Shown: positions 9,227 to 18,552, counted from the first letter of the stretch. The stretch: DNA of 64,000 nucleotides from Pararhodobacter zhoushanensis (GCF_025949695.1 NZ_JAPDFL010000001.1:2483501-2547500); one strand, 5' to 3'. Program-made: numbers and translations. The notes: generated by a model not told the origin, from the letters alone.

Positions 9227-9462
9227 CAGCCGGAGGGTTCTTTGGCGCTTAGCCGTCCGCTTGCGGGCGATAGCGCGTCCGGTGAGGGGGCGGCAGGCTG
9301 CAATTCTTGCCTCGGCCGGCCTGCGGGCTGCACCGGATCTTCGCCGCCCCCGCTCGCAAAAACGCAACGCTGACCGGTGGCAAATCACCGCCGGTCGCGG
9401 CGCGAGTGCTCACTATGGCGCTACCGGTTGCGCGTGGGGGCTACACGAAGAACCGTTGATGG

Positions 9463-9470
9463 TGTATACA
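9463..9470. promoter_or_regulatory. TGTATACA palindrome, distal operator candidate
   Basis: Perfect 8-base palindrome within GTGTATACAA, 449 bases before the Rieske ATG. The form TTGTATACAA is typical of sites for GntR-type regulators. A matching copy lies at 9796 and two more precede the Dpp operon. Confidence 0.45.
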
Positions 9471-9795
9471 ACCCCTGAGACCCGCCTGAGTGGCGGCTCA
9501 AGGGGGAGAGATGGCGACACGACCGGACGTGCCTTGGGCACTGTCGGCACCTTTGTCACAAGCGCTGTGCAGAAGGCGCGTTTTTGCTTTGGTGCGTATT
9601 CACAGCGAAAAATCGACTTTCCGGTGTGTTATCCATGCGATGACACGTCTTCTGACCCTTGGCGGCGTGCTGAGAGGGTGGTGTCCTTCCACCCTTGGCG
9701 GCACGCGACTCCCCGTCATTGCTGACGTTTCGCTGCCCTCATGGGGAGAGGCATGGCGCATACAGCGTCTGGTTAGGCCCATAGCGCAAGAATCA

Positions 9796-9803
9796 TGTAT
9801 ACA
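9796..9803. promoter_or_regulatory. TGTATACA palindrome, proximal operator candidate
   Basis: Perfect palindrome inside the near-symmetrical TCATGTATACAATGA, 116 bases before the Rieske ATG. Its TATACA could also serve as a -10 element, in which case a bound repressor would block RNA polymerase directly. Confidence 0.5.
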
Positions 9804-9911
9804 ATGACGCCAAGTAATCGCAGTCTCACTGATATTGGGCGACACGCCCCTGTGCAGGCGTTGCCCGCTGCCTTTCGTCACGACCGCTGACCCTTCGAGG
9901 AACAAGACACG

Positions 9912-10325
9912 ATGCCCAACTATGTCGTTTGCAAGCTGACCGATATTCCACAAGGCGAGGCGCGCAGGTTCTCGGCAGGTAAGCGCGATGTGGCGATTTT
10001 CAACGTGCAGGGCACCCTGCACGCGATCGCTGACCGCTGCCCGCATGAGGGGGCCAGCCTGTGCAAGGGAAAGATCACCGGGCTGGTCGATTCGGACGGT
10101 CCCGGCGACTACCGCATGGAACGGCGCGGCGAGCTGGTGCGTTGCCCTTGGCATGGCTGGGAGTTCGATATCCTGACCGGAAAGTCCTACTGCGACCCCA
10201 ACCGCCTGAAGGTGCGCAGCTATGACGTCAAGGTGAGCCCCGGTTCGGATCTGGCCGAGGGGCCTTACCAGATCGAAGTCTACGATGTGTCCGTGCAGGA
10301 CGATTACGTGATCGTGACGCTGTGA
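9912..10325 (+). CDS. Rieske [2Fe-2S] ferredoxin-like protein
   Basis: A 137-residue stand-alone Rieske domain. Cluster ligands are present: C-P-H at 43-45 and C-P-W-H at 78-81. There is no catalytic mononuclear iron domain, so it is an electron carrier or small subunit rather than a whole dioxygenase. A GAGGAACAAG ribosome site precedes the ATG. It heads an operon with two amidohydrolases. Such proteins pass electrons to a Rieske oxygenase or, less often, to another oxygenase; the partner could be the P450 upstream or an enzyme elsewhere. Confidence 0.88.
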   Translation: MPNYVVCKLTDIPQGEARRFSAGKRDVAIFNVQGTLHAIADRCPHEGASLCKGKITGLVDSDGPGDYRMERRGELVRCPWHGWEFDILTGKSYCDPNRLKVRSYDVKVSPGSDLAEGPYQIEVYDVSVQDDYVIVTL

Positions 10326-10351
10326 GCAGCCACGCAGAAGGAGATGTTTGA

Positions 10352-11425
10352 ATGAGCGACACCCTCGCAAAGCCCCGGGCGATCACCACGGCAGGCGCGA
10401 TTGACACCGATGTGCATCCGCCGCTGCCGCGTCAGGCCGATCTGCTGCCCTATGTCGACGACTACTGGAAAGAGACCTTTCAGTCGCGCGAGATCGACGT
10501 TCTGGAACTGATGAGCGCGCCCGAGCGCACCAAGCCCTACCGCCGCCCGGATTGGGTGGGCGAGGGGGACGCGCTGGTGGCGATGCAGAAGAACCTGCTC
10601 GACCCGCTGGAACTGGGCCATGCGATCCTGAACGTGGTCTCAGGGGCGCATGCGCTGTTTGACCCGTATCTGGCGCAGGTCGTGTGCCGGGCGACGAATG
10701 ACTGGCTGGCGGACACCTGGCTTGACCGTGACAGCCGGTTGCGGGCGTCGATGCTGGTGCCGTTCCAGAACGTCCCCGCCGCCGTGGCCGAGATCGAGCG
10801 GCTGGCATCGGACAAGCGCTTTGTGCAAATCCTGACGCTGGCGGCTGGCGAATTGCCCCTTGGCCGCCAAACCTATTGGCCGATCTTCGAGGCGGCCGAA
10901 AAGCACGGCCTGCCCATCGGCATTCACGCGGGCAGCATGCTGCGCCACGCGCCCAGCCACAGCGGCTATCACTCCTTTCTGATCGAAGACCACATCGCGA
11001 TGACGCAGGGCTTTGCCACGCAAATCGCCAGCATGATCGCCGAAGGGGTGTTTGCGAAATACCCCGACCTCAAGGTCGTCGCCATCGAATCCGGTGTGTC
11101 GTGGATCCCGCCCTTGATGTGGCGCATGTCCAAGGACTGGCGCGGCACGCGGATCGAGGTGCCTTGGGTCAAGGACAGCCCCGCCGCGCTGATCCGCCGC
11201 CACGTGCGCGTGACCTCGCAGCCTTTTGACGGCCCTGAAGATCCCGCCGAGGTAGAAAAGATGCTCTCGCATCTGCTCTCGGATGATATGCTGCTGTTCT
11301 CCAGCGATTACCCCCACTGGCATTATGAGGGGCTCGATGTGCTGCCCCACGGTGTGCCGGATGCGCTCCTGCAAAAGGCCATGCGCAGCAATGCGCTGGC
11401 CACGTACCCCCGTCTTGGAGGCTGA
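10352..11425 (+). CDS. Amidohydrolase family 2 protein (metal-dependent hydrolase/decarboxylase)
   Basis: A 357-residue TIM-barrel protein of the PF04909 (ACMSD-like) family. Metal-site regions seen are DTDVHPP (residues 18-24), PIGIHAG in the middle, and FSSDYPHW near the end. Family members hydrolyse or decarboxylate cyclic or aromatic intermediates. It lies 26 bases after the Rieske gene, with AGAAGGAGA ahead of the ATG, and one base before a second paralogue with the same layout. The substrate is unknown; context suggests an intermediate of the same catabolic route. Confidence 0.87.
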   Translation: MSDTLAKPRAITTAGAIDTDVHPPLPRQADLLPYVDDYWKETFQSREIDVLELMSAPERTKPYRRPDWVGEGDALVAMQKNLLDPLELGHAILNVVSGAHALFDPYLAQVVCRATNDWLADTWLDRDSRLRASMLVPFQNVPAAVAEIERLASDKRFVQILTLAAGELPLGRQTYWPIFEAAEKHGLPIGIHAGSMLRHAPSHSGYHSFLIEDHIAMTQGFATQIASMIAEGVFAKYPDLKVVAIESGVSWIPPLMWRMSKDWRGTRIEVPWVKDSPAALIRRHVRVTSQPFDGPEDPAEVEKMLSHLLSDDMLLFSSDYPHWHYEGLDVLPHGVPDALLQKAMRSNALATYPRLGG

Positions 11426-11426
11426 C

Positions 11427-12533
11427 ATGGAAGCAACTGAACTCGACCGCGAAACCACTGCCGCCAAGCGTCTGGGCGTTGTGGATTGCGACATTCACCC
11501 GGCCTTTTCCAACCCGCAGGAACTGGGCAGCTATCTGCCGCAGCGCTGGCGGGATCACATTCGCGACTTTGCCCTGCGCACGCCGAACCCGTTTCTGGGC
11601 GCGATGATCTATCCGCGCATGACCCCCGGCAATGGCATGCGCCGCGACAGCTGGCCGCCCAATGGCGGGCCTCCCGCCTCGGATCTGGCGTTCCTGCGCG
11701 AGCAGTTGCTGGACCAGTGCAACATCGACCACGGCGTGCTGCAGCCGCTGGCCGCCGGGGCGGTGACCAACAATCAGGATCTGGGCGCGGCGCTGTGCAT
11801 CGGCATCAACGACTGGCAGATCGATAAATTCGCCGGGCCCGAGCCGCGTCTGCGCGCCTCGATCTGTGTGGCGCAAGAGGATGCGGCGGAATCGGTCGCT
11901 GAAATCGACCGCCGCGCCCATGACCGGCGCTTTGTGCAGATCTCGATCCCGCCGCGCACCATCGAGCCGATCGGCCGTCGCCGCTATTGGCCGATCTTCG
12001 AAGCTGCCGAGCATTACGGACTGCCCATCGGCCTGCACACCGGTGCATTCGGGCAGCGGCCGAACACGCCTTCGGGCTGGTCGTCGTTCTATCTGGAGGA
12101 GCATTACGCCGCCTCGAACAGCCTGCAGACGGTGATCGTGTCGATGATCATGGAGGGCGTGTTCGAACGCTTTCCCAAGCTGAAGATCGTCGTCGTCGAG
12201 GGTGGCTTTTCGTGGGTGCCCTCGTTGGCATGGCGGATGGACCGCGAATGGAAGCGGATGGGCGCCGAGGTGCCGCAGGTCAAACGCAAGCCCAGCGAGT
12301 ATCTGCGCGACCACTTCTGGTTCACCACGCAGCCGATCGAGGAGCCCGAAGAGAATCGTCATCTCGACGATATCGTGCGCTGGATCGGGGCGGACCGGTT
12401 GATGTTCTCGACCGATTATCCGCATTGGGATTTCGACGATCCGCGCTTTGCATTCCGCACGCCGCTGGACCCTGCGGACCGGGCGAAGATCTTTCGCGAT
12501 AACGCAATGCAGCTGTTCCGATTGGACCAGTAA
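11427..12533 (+). CDS. Amidohydrolase family 2 protein, second paralogue
   Basis: A 368-residue PF04909 protein clearly related to the previous gene: both contain YWPIFEAAE(K/H)-x-GLPIG and an F-S-(S/T)-DYPHW motif. The metal-site start is DCDIHPAF. ATG 11427 has TTGGAGG just upstream; an upstream in-frame ATG at 11283 lies inside the first amidohydrolase and is not used. The two probably arose by tandem duplication and may form a hetero-oligomer or act on successive intermediates. The gene ends about 400 bases before the Dpp transporter operon. Confidence 0.87.
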   Translation: MEATELDRETTAAKRLGVVDCDIHPAFSNPQELGSYLPQRWRDHIRDFALRTPNPFLGAMIYPRMTPGNGMRRDSWPPNGGPPASDLAFLREQLLDQCNIDHGVLQPLAAGAVTNNQDLGAALCIGINDWQIDKFAGPEPRLRASICVAQEDAAESVAEIDRRAHDRRFVQISIPPRTIEPIGRRRYWPIFEAAEHYGLPIGLHTGAFGQRPNTPSGWSSFYLEEHYAASNSLQTVIVSMIMEGVFERFPKLKIVVVEGGFSWVPSLAWRMDREWKRMGAEVPQVKRKPSEYLRDHFWFTTQPIEEPEENRHLDDIVRWIGADRLMFSTDYPHWDFDDPRFAFRTPLDPADRAKIFRDNAMQLFRLDQ

Positions 12534-12565
12534 TCAGCGCCGGGCAGGGCCCGGCGCGATCAAAT

Positions 12566-12573
12566 TGTATACA
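12566..12573. promoter_or_regulatory. TGTATACA palindrome, distal operator candidate of the Dpp operon
   Basis: Perfect 8-base palindrome in TTGTATACAG, 365 bases before the dppD ATG; identical to the sites before the Rieske operon. Confidence 0.45.
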
Positions 12574-12817
12574 GGTGCCGTGGAAACGGGCACGCCACAG
12601 CCGCTCGCCGGGATGGGGAGCGGACTGTGCATGTGTGACCCTGCGCCGGCGTCTGCTTGCGTGCTGCTCGAGAATTATTAATAAATATAAGCAGTTATGC
12701 GGCTTTCCTGTGACGGAAGGGCCGATTTTCGCTGTCAGCACGGTCGTCGCGCTGCGCCGTTTAATTATCAACGTCAAAGGTGCAATAAAGATATTGCTTA
12801 GGGGTGTTGGCTGTGTT

Positions 12818-12825
12818 TGCATACA
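12818..12825. promoter_or_regulatory. TGCATACA operator variant, proximal to dppD
   Basis: One mismatch to TGTATACA, set in GTGTTTGCATACAC (outer GTGT...ACAC symmetry), 113 bases before the dppD ATG. Its distance to the start mirrors the proximal site of the Rieske operon (116 bases). Confidence 0.4.
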
Positions 12826-12930
12826 CGTGGAGAGACGGTGCAGGGGTGGCAACGGGGCGGATACGTCGGCCCATAGCCCGAACGATTTTGCGCCGGAAGC
12901 GTGGGCGAGAGCCCGCACGGGAGGTAACGG

Positions 12931-13971
12931 ATGTCCGTAACTGAGGCGCAGCGGCCTGAGGTCGCGACCGGCATGTCAGCCGGCGCTGGTGCGCTGTTGA
13001 GCGTCGACGGTCTGAAGCTGGATTTGCGCGATGAAAGCGGCTGGGTCCGCGTGCTTGACGACGTGTCCTTTCAGATACGCCCGCGCGAAACGCTGGGCGT
13101 TGTCGGTGAAAGCGGCTGCGGCAAGTCGATGACCGCGCTGTCGATCATGCAGCTTTTGCCGCCGCGCTATGCGCGCACCGAAGGGCGCATCCAGTTCGGC
13201 GACCGCGACCTGCTGACCCTGTCGCGCCGCCAGATGAGCCGCATCCGGGGTCGCAACATCTCGATGATCTTTCAGGAACCGATGAGCGCGCTGGACCCGG
13301 TGTTCACCGTCGGCGCGCAGATCATCGAAACCGTGCTCTGCCATTTCAAGGTATCGCGCCGCGAGGCTGAAGAGCGCGCAATCGACGCGCTCGACAGTGT
13401 CGGCATCGCCGCACCGCGCGAAATCGCGCAGCTTTACCCGATGAGCCTGTCGGGCGGCATGCGCCAGCGGGTGATGATCGCCATGGCGCTGGTGTGCGAG
13501 CCGGAATTGCTGATCGCGGATGAGCCGACCACCGCGCTGGATGTGACCATTCAGGCGCAGATCATGGATCTGCTGCTCAAGCTGTCCCAGCAAAAGGGCA
13601 CGGCGATCATGTTCATCACGCATAATCTGGCGCTGGTGTCGCAAAACTGCGACCGGATGATCACCATGTATGGCGGTCAGGTGATCGAGGGCGGGCCTGT
13701 CGCCGATGTTCTCGCCACCCCGCGCCATCCCTACACCACCGGCCTGCTGCATTCCGTCCCCGAGGCCGGGCGCGCGCGCGGCACGCTGAACGCCATTCCG
13801 GGCCGCGTGCCGTCCCTGCGCGCCATGCCGCCGGGCTGCCGGTTCGAGCCGCGGTGCCCGCATTCGGCGCCCGTCTGCCGTCAGCCGGTCGGCATCGCGC
13901 AAACCGGCGACCGCCAGATCCGCTGCCATCGCTGGCAAGAGCTGACCCAGCAGCAGGCCGTCTCGCTATGA
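12931..13971 (+). CDS. dppD: Dipeptide/oligopeptide-type ABC transporter ATP-binding protein (DppD-like)
   Basis: A 346-residue ATPase with Walker A GESGCGKS, signature LSGGMRQRV, Walker B LLIADEP and the C-terminal oligo_HPY extension ([11 protein letters not shown]...C) that binds a cluster or structures the C-terminus in DppD/OppD. It is the first of five genes (D-F-A-B-C) forming a complete importer. Substrates of this class include peptides, nickel, opines and other small molecules; the neighbourhood suggests the compound degraded by the upstream enzymes. The stop overlaps the next ATG (ATGA). Confidence 0.92.
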   Translation: MSVTEAQRPEVATGMSAGAGALLSVDGLKLDLRDESGWVRVLDDVSFQIRPRETLGVVGESGCGKSMTALSIMQLLPPRYARTEGRIQFGDRDLLTLSRRQMSRIRGRNISMIFQEPMSALDPVFTVGAQIIETVLCHFKVSRREAEERAIDALDSVGIAAPREIAQLYPMSLSGGMRQRVMIAMALVCEPELLIADEPTTALDVTIQAQIMDLLLKLSQQKGTAIMFITHNLALVSQNCDRMITMYGGQVIEGGPVADVLATPRHPYTTGLLHSVPEAGRARGTLNAIPGRVPSLRAMPPGCRFEPRCPHSAPVCRQPVGIAQTGDRQIRCHRWQELTQQQAVSL

Positions 13972-14987
13972 CCACGCAACGCCCTAACGCCGTCGACGTT
14001 CAGGACATGACCGTCACCTTTGGCCGCAGCCGCACGCTGGTGCGGGCTGTGGACGGGGTGTCGTTCACCGTCGCGCCCGGTGAGATCTTTGGCATCATTG
14101 GCGAATCCGGTTCGGGCAAGTCCACGCTGGGCCGGGCCGCTGTCGGCATGATCACGCCCTCGGGCGGTGAGGTGCGCCACAGTGGCGTCGATCCCTTCGC
14201 GCTGAGCCGCAAGGCGCTGAACGTCCACCGGCGCAAATATCAGATCATCGCGCAGGATCCCAACGCGGCGTTCAACCCGCGTATGACGATCCTCGAAAGC
14301 GTCATGGAGCCGATGTACATTGCCGGCATCGGCAACCGGGCCGAGCGGCGCGCGCGCGCGCTGGCGATGCTCGACACCGTCGCGCTGTCGCCCGAACTGA
14401 GCAACCGTTACCCGCATGAGCTGTCTGGCGGCCAGAAGCAGCGCGCCAATATCGCGCGGGCGCTGGTGCTGGACCCTGAAGTGCTGGTCTGCGACGAGGT
14501 GGTCGCGGCGCTGGATGTGTCGATTCAGGCGGACATGCTGAACCTGTTCTGGAAACTGCAGCAGGACTTCAACCTGACCTATCTGTTCATCAGCCACGAT
14601 CTGAACGTCGCCAGCCACATCAGCGACCGCGTCGCGGTGATGTATTTCGGCAAGATCATGGAAATCGGCCCGGCCGAGGCGGTGATGAACCGCCCGCTGC
14701 ATCCTTATTCCGAGGCGCTGCGCTCGGCTGAACCCGAGATCATCGCCGATCAGGCCAAGGCCCGCGAGCGGATCATCCTGCAAGGCGAGATCCCCAGCGC
14801 GCTGAACCCGCCCTCGGGCTGCCGGTTCCATACCCGATGCCCGCGCGCGGCCGACCGGTGCTCGACCGATGAACCCGTCCAGCGTGAACTGGTGCCGGGC
14901 CGGTTTGTCGCCTGCCATTTTGCCGAAGAGATGCTGGCACGTTTCGCGGAGGGAGGTGCAGCGATGCGCCGCGAGACCGTCAGCTGA
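13968..14987 (+). CDS. dppF: Dipeptide/oligopeptide-type ABC transporter ATP-binding protein (DppF-like)
   Basis: A 339-residue partner ATPase: Walker [10 protein letters not shown], signature LSGGQKQRA, Walker B VLVCDEVV, and the C-terminal [12 protein letters not shown](2)-RC motif. In Walker B the usual DEP is DEV, a mild departure often seen in DppF/OppF-like proteins of this class. ATG 13968 overlaps the dppD stop by four bases; the longer in-frame start at 13854 lies inside dppD. It pairs with DppD to energise DppBC. Confidence 0.92.
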   Translation: MTTQRPNAVDVQDMTVTFGRSRTLVRAVDGVSFTVAPGEIFGIIGESGSGKSTLGRAAVGMITPSGGEVRHSGVDPFALSRKALNVHRRKYQIIAQDPNAAFNPRMTILESVMEPMYIAGIGNRAERRARALAMLDTVALSPELSNRYPHELSGGQKQRANIARALVLDPEVLVCDEVVAALDVSIQADMLNLFWKLQQDFNLTYLFISHDLNVASHISDRVAVMYFGKIMEIGPAEAVMNRPLHPYSEALRSAEPEIIADQAKARERIILQGEIPSALNPPSGCRFHTRCPRAADRCSTDEPVQRELVPGRFVACHFAEEMLARFAEGGAAMRRETVS

Positions 14988-15035
14988 AGTCAACACGTCG
15001 CGGCGCGTCATGGCCGCAAACAGGGAGAGAGAACC

Positions 15036-16613
15036 ATGCATAAAGTGATCTTCGATACCAGCCTTCGCCCGACCCGCCGGTCCATCCTGATGGGGGCTGC
15101 TGCCGCTGCCGGGGCAGGAATGATGCTGCCGGGCGGTGCCTTCGCGCAGGAGGCGACGCCGCAACGCGGTGGCACGCTGCGGGTTTCGATGCCGTATAAC
15201 CCGGCCTCGCTGGACCCGATCACCGGTCGCAACCTGCCCGATTTCAACACGCTCTACGCGCTCTATGACGCGCTGATCGGTTTTGACGACGAGACGCTCG
15301 AATTGCAGCCGATGCTGGCGAAAAGCTGGGATTGGGCGGATCCGAGCACGCTGGTTCTGGAACTTCAGGACGGTGTGATGTTCCATGACGATACGCCCTT
15401 CAACGCCGAGGCGGTTGTGTTCAACCTGCGTCGCGGGCTGGACTATGCACGCTCGAACGTGAAATCCGACCTCGCCGGTGTTCAGGCGATCGAGGCAACC
15501 GGCCCGCTTCAGGTCACGATCCGTCTTGAGGCACCCAACGCCGCGCTGCCCGCCATCCTGTCGAACCGCGCGGGCTGCATGGTGTCGCCAGCGTCCGTTC
15601 AGGCAGCCGAAGACGGCAATATCGACCGGGCGCCGGTCGGTGCCGGACCGTTCCGTTTCATCGAATGGCGCGACAATGACCTGATCCGTCTTGAGCGCAA
15701 CGAGAGCTATTGGCAGGGACCGGAACTGCCGTATCTCGACGCGCTGGAGCTGCGCATCATCAACGAGCTGAACACGGCGGCGCGTACCGTCACCTCGGGT
15801 CAGGCTGATGTCGCGCTGCAACTGGCTGCCCAGCAGATCATGGTCGCGCGCCGCAGCGACAACATCATCGCCACGGCGACCACGTCGATGACCTATTACA
15901 CCGCCTTCTTCAACTATGCCCGGGGCCCGCTGGCGGATCTGAAAGTCCGTCAGGCGATGAACTACGCGCTGAACCGTGCCGATCTGCAGCAAGTGCTGCT
16001 GATGGGGCTGGGCGAGGCGACCTGTTCGGTCTTCCCGCGCGAATTCTGGGCATCGGGCCCCGATGCTGCGGACTATTACCCCTACGACCCCGAGCGCGCG
16101 CGCGCCCTGTTGGCCGAGGCGGGCTATCCCGACGGCGTCGATATCGCCACGCTGTCCTGGCCCGATCAGGCGGCGATGCAACGCACCGAGATCATCGGCA
16201 ACCAGCTTGCGCAGGTCGGTATCCGGCTGAACGTCACGCCGGTGCAGCCCGCGCAGGCGATTCAGGTCTTCATGATCGAAGAGCAGGGCGACATGTTGCT
16301 CTCGCCGACTGGCGGCAACCCGGATCCGTCCCTTGCCTTCGACCGGCAATTCTCGGCCACCGCGTTGCGCAACGCGGGCAAGATCGAGCTTGACGGTTAC
16401 CGCGAGCTGCTTGAAGCGACGATGTCCACCTATGACTTCGACGAGCGCCAGCAGAAGCTGTTCGAACTCGAAATGTTCGTCGTCGAAAATGCCCTGCATC
16501 TGCCGCAGTACATGTCGGCGGGGATGTCGATCCAGACTCCGCAGGTGAAGGACTTCACCTTCGGCATTCTGGCGGCACCGCGGTTCCACACTGTCTGGCT
16601 CGATCAGGCCTGA
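15036..16613 (+). CDS. dppA: ABC transporter substrate-binding protein, SBP_bac_5 family (DppA-like)
   Basis: A 525-residue extracellular solute-binding protein. The N-terminus has a twin-arginine signal (TRRSILMGAAAAAGAG, then GGAFAQE), so export by Tat is likely. The conserved family start RGGTLRVSMPYNPASLDPITG and the central VRQAMNYALNRADL are present. GGGAGAGAG precedes the ATG. This subunit sets substrate specificity; its ligand pocket cannot be read by eye, so peptide versus other ligands stays open. Confidence 0.92.
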   Translation: MHKVIFDTSLRPTRRSILMGAAAAAGAGMMLPGGAFAQEATPQRGGTLRVSMPYNPASLDPITGRNLPDFNTLYALYDALIGFDDETLELQPMLAKSWDWADPSTLVLELQDGVMFHDDTPFNAEAVVFNLRRGLDYARSNVKSDLAGVQAIEATGPLQVTIRLEAPNAALPAILSNRAGCMVSPASVQAAEDGNIDRAPVGAGPFRFIEWRDNDLIRLERNESYWQGPELPYLDALELRIINELNTAARTVTSGQADVALQLAAQQIMVARRSDNIIATATTSMTYYTAFFNYARGPLADLKVRQAMNYALNRADLQQVLLMGLGEATCSVFPREFWASGPDAADYYPYDPERARALLAEAGYPDGVDIATLSWPDQAAMQRTEIIGNQLAQVGIRLNVTPVQPAQAIQVFMIEEQGDMLLSPTGGNPDPSLAFDRQFSATALRNAGKIELDGYRELLEATMSTYDFDERQQKLFELEMFVVENALHLPQYMSAGMSIQTPQVKDFTFGILAAPRFHTVWLDQA

Positions 16614-16637
16614 GCACGGCAGTAGGGGAGGGACGCC

Positions 16638-17594
16638 ATGCATGGCGTAGGCAAAATGGTACTGCGGCGGCTGGCTCAGCTGATCCCGGTGATGATCATC
16701 GCGACCTTCGTGGTGTTCGCGCTGGTGTTTCTGATGCCGGGCGATCCTGCAGTCACGCTGGCTGGCGAGTTCGCAACCGAGGCGCGGATCAACGAGATCC
16801 GCGCGCTCTACGGCTTCGATCAGCCGTTCTGGGTGCAATACGGGCACTGGCTGTGGAACGCGCTGCAGTTCGATTTCGGCCGTTCGCTGTTTTCGAATGA
16901 AGAGGTCAGCCGCCTGATCAGCATGCGCCTTCCCCACACCTTGCTGTTGGTTTTCTATGCGCTGTTTCTGGGTGCGATTACCGGGATCCCCTTGGGGATC
17001 CTGGCCGCGACCCGGCAGGGCACGCGGCTGGACAAGGCGATCACCAGCCTCGCGTCGCTGGGCGTCGCGGTGCCGAACTTCTGGCTCGGTATCATCCTTG
17101 TTTCCGCTCTGGCCCTAGACTGGAGACTGTTTCCGGCAACCGGGGCGGTTTCGATCTTTGAAGATCCGCTGGGCGCGCTCTATTACGCCACGCTTCCGGC
17201 GCTGGCGCTGTCGACCAACGTCACGGCAGTGCTGACCCGGCAGGTACGCTCGGCCCTGCTCGAGGTGCTCAGCTCGCAGTTCATCCGCACGCTGCGCGCC
17301 AAGGGGCTCAGACCGGCGGCGGTGCTCTGGCGGCATGGTTTGCGCAACGTGGCGGCGACCATGCTGACCATCGCCGGGTTGCAGTTCAACCTGCTGTTCT
17401 CGTCGGCGGTGATCGTGGAATCGGTGTTTGCCGTGCCCGGCGTCGGTTCGCTGATCAGCTATTCCGCCCTGAACAAGGACTTCCCCGTCGTGCAGGGCGT
17501 GGCGCTGGTGCTGGTGGTGCTGGTGATCTTCGTCAACCTGCTGGTGGATGTTCTCAATTCGATCCTCGATCCCAGAGTGGCGGCTTCGACATGA
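16638..17594 (+). CDS. dppB: ABC transporter permease (DppB-like)
   Basis: A 318-residue inner-membrane permease with six predicted helices, the DppB start LRRLAQLIPVMIIATFVVFAL and LMPGDPA, and the EAA-type loop (IRTLRAKGLRPAAVLWRHGLRN). It is 24 bases after the binding-protein gene with AGGGGAGGGA ahead of the ATG, and overlaps dppC by four bases. Confidence 0.92.
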   Translation: MHGVGKMVLRRLAQLIPVMIIATFVVFALVFLMPGDPAVTLAGEFATEARINEIRALYGFDQPFWVQYGHWLWNALQFDFGRSLFSNEEVSRLISMRLPHTLLLVFYALFLGAITGIPLGILAATRQGTRLDKAITSLASLGVAVPNFWLGIILVSALALDWRLFPATGAVSIFEDPLGALYYATLPALALSTNVTAVLTRQVRSALLEVLSSQFIRTLRAKGLRPAAVLWRHGLRNVAATMLTIAGLQFNLLFSSAVIVESVFAVPGVGSLISYSALNKDFPVVQGVALVLVVLVIFVNLLVDVLNSILDPRVAAST

Positions 17595-18469
17595 CAGATG
17601 CAACGGTAACGACCCCCGTACCGGCAGGTCCGGCGCGGTTCTCGGTCTGGCGCTGGATGCGCAGTGACATGCGTGCGGCGCTTGCGTTGACCTATCTCAT
17701 CATTCTGGTGTTGGGGGCTGTGCTGGCGCCGTTTCTGGCGCCCTATTCGCCGACCGAGCAGAACATCATGAACATGCTCGCCGACCCGTCGGGTGAGCAC
17801 TGGCTGGGCACCGACGATCTGGGCCGCGATACGCTGTCGCGGCTGATGTATGGCGCGGGCAATGCGCTCTATGCCAGCGGGCTGGCGGTGGGGATCGCCG
17901 TGTTGATCGGCGTGCCGGTGGGTGTGTTCATCGGCTTTGTCGGCGGCTGGATCGACGAGGCGGTCAGCCGGGTGATCGACGCCATTCTGGCCTTTCCGCC
18001 GATCGTGCTGGCCGTGGCCATCACCGGCGCGTTGGGCATCGGGCTGACCAACGCCATGCTCGCCGTCGGCTTCGCCTTTGCCCCGTATCTGGCGCGCACG
18101 ATGCGGGCGCAGACGCTGGTGGTCAAAAACGCGCTTTATGTCGATGCGGCGGTTGGGTTCGGGGCCTCGCGGTTCCACCTGATCCGCAAGCACATCCTGC
18201 CCAACGCGATCCAGCCGGTTATCGTCGAGGTGACGCTGCTGCTGGCCGTGGCGCTGCTGGCCGAGGCGGGGCTGAGCTTTCTGTCGCTCGGCGTTCAGGC
18301 ACCCGAGGCCAGCTGGGGCGGCATGCTGGCGCGGGCGTATTCCTATATCGAAATCGCCCCGACCCAGATGTACGCGCCGGGCTTTGCCATCCTCTTCACC
18401 GCGCTGGCCTTTAACGCACTGGGCGAGTCGATCCGCGTCTTGCTGGACCCGACGGTCAAGAAGATCTGA
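17591..18469 (+). CDS. dppC: ABC transporter permease (DppC-like)
   Basis: A 292-residue permease with the DppC hallmarks HWLGTDDLGRDTLSRLMYGA and the EAA loop (FGASRFHLIRKHILPN), and about six membrane segments. It is the last gene of the transporter operon. Downstream, the sequence turns into a short GC-rich repeat and a gene remnant rather than a clear terminator. Confidence 0.92.
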   Translation: MTDATVTTPVPAGPARFSVWRWMRSDMRAALALTYLIILVLGAVLAPFLAPYSPTEQNIMNMLADPSGEHWLGTDDLGRDTLSRLMYGAGNALYASGLAVGIAVLIGVPVGVFIGFVGGWIDEAVSRVIDAILAFPPIVLAVAITGALGIGLTNAMLAVGFAFAPYLARTMRAQTLVVKNALYVDAAVGFGASRFHLIRKHILPNAIQPVIVEVTLLLAVALLAEAGLSFLSLGVQAPEASWGGMLARAYSYIEIAPTQMYAPGFAILFTALAFNALGESIRVLLDPTVKKI

Positions 18470-18552
18470 TCGCGCGCCACGGCACCGGCCCCTGGCACCG
18501 GCCCCCGGCAGCGCCCGCGAACGCGGCCTGTCGGGGGCTTGCGTGGGTCTTG

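Larger units (their letters stand above)
9227..9911. other. 685-base intergenic region upstream of the Rieske operon
   Basis: No convincing gene is seen on either strand; the open frames have no recognisable domain and no ribosome site. It holds two TGTATACA palindromes (9463 and 9796), a short imperfect hairpin just after the P450 (ACCGGTGG...CACCGCCGGT, around 9372-9395), and two copies of ACCCTTGGCGGC (around 9656 and 9692). The second half is less GC-rich and is probably the control region of the downstream operon. Confidence 0.6.
12534..12930. other. 397-base intergenic region upstream of the Dpp operon
   Basis: No gene is supported. The middle (about 12670-12800) is unusually AT-rich for this genome, as expected for a promoter. 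It carries a TTGTATACA site at 12565-12573 and a TGCATACA variant at 12818-12825. A good ribosome site (GGGAGGTAACGG) precedes dppD. Confidence 0.6.

Noticed and set aside
9261..9725. 154-codon frame in the gap before the Rieske operon
   Set aside because: No domain, no ribosome site, composition of noncoding DNA; it also covers the first operator candidate.
12575..12940. 121-codon frame ahead of dppD
   Set aside because: Overlaps the AT-rich promoter region and the dppD ribosome site; no recognisable family.
13881..16937. Minus-strand open frame of over 1000 codons opposite the Dpp genes
   Set aside because: Antisense to well-supported transporter genes; low complexity and no known domain.
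18479..18510. Two copies of GGCACCGGCCCC after dppC
   Set aside because: Short and simple GC-rich sequence; insufficient to call an element or terminator.
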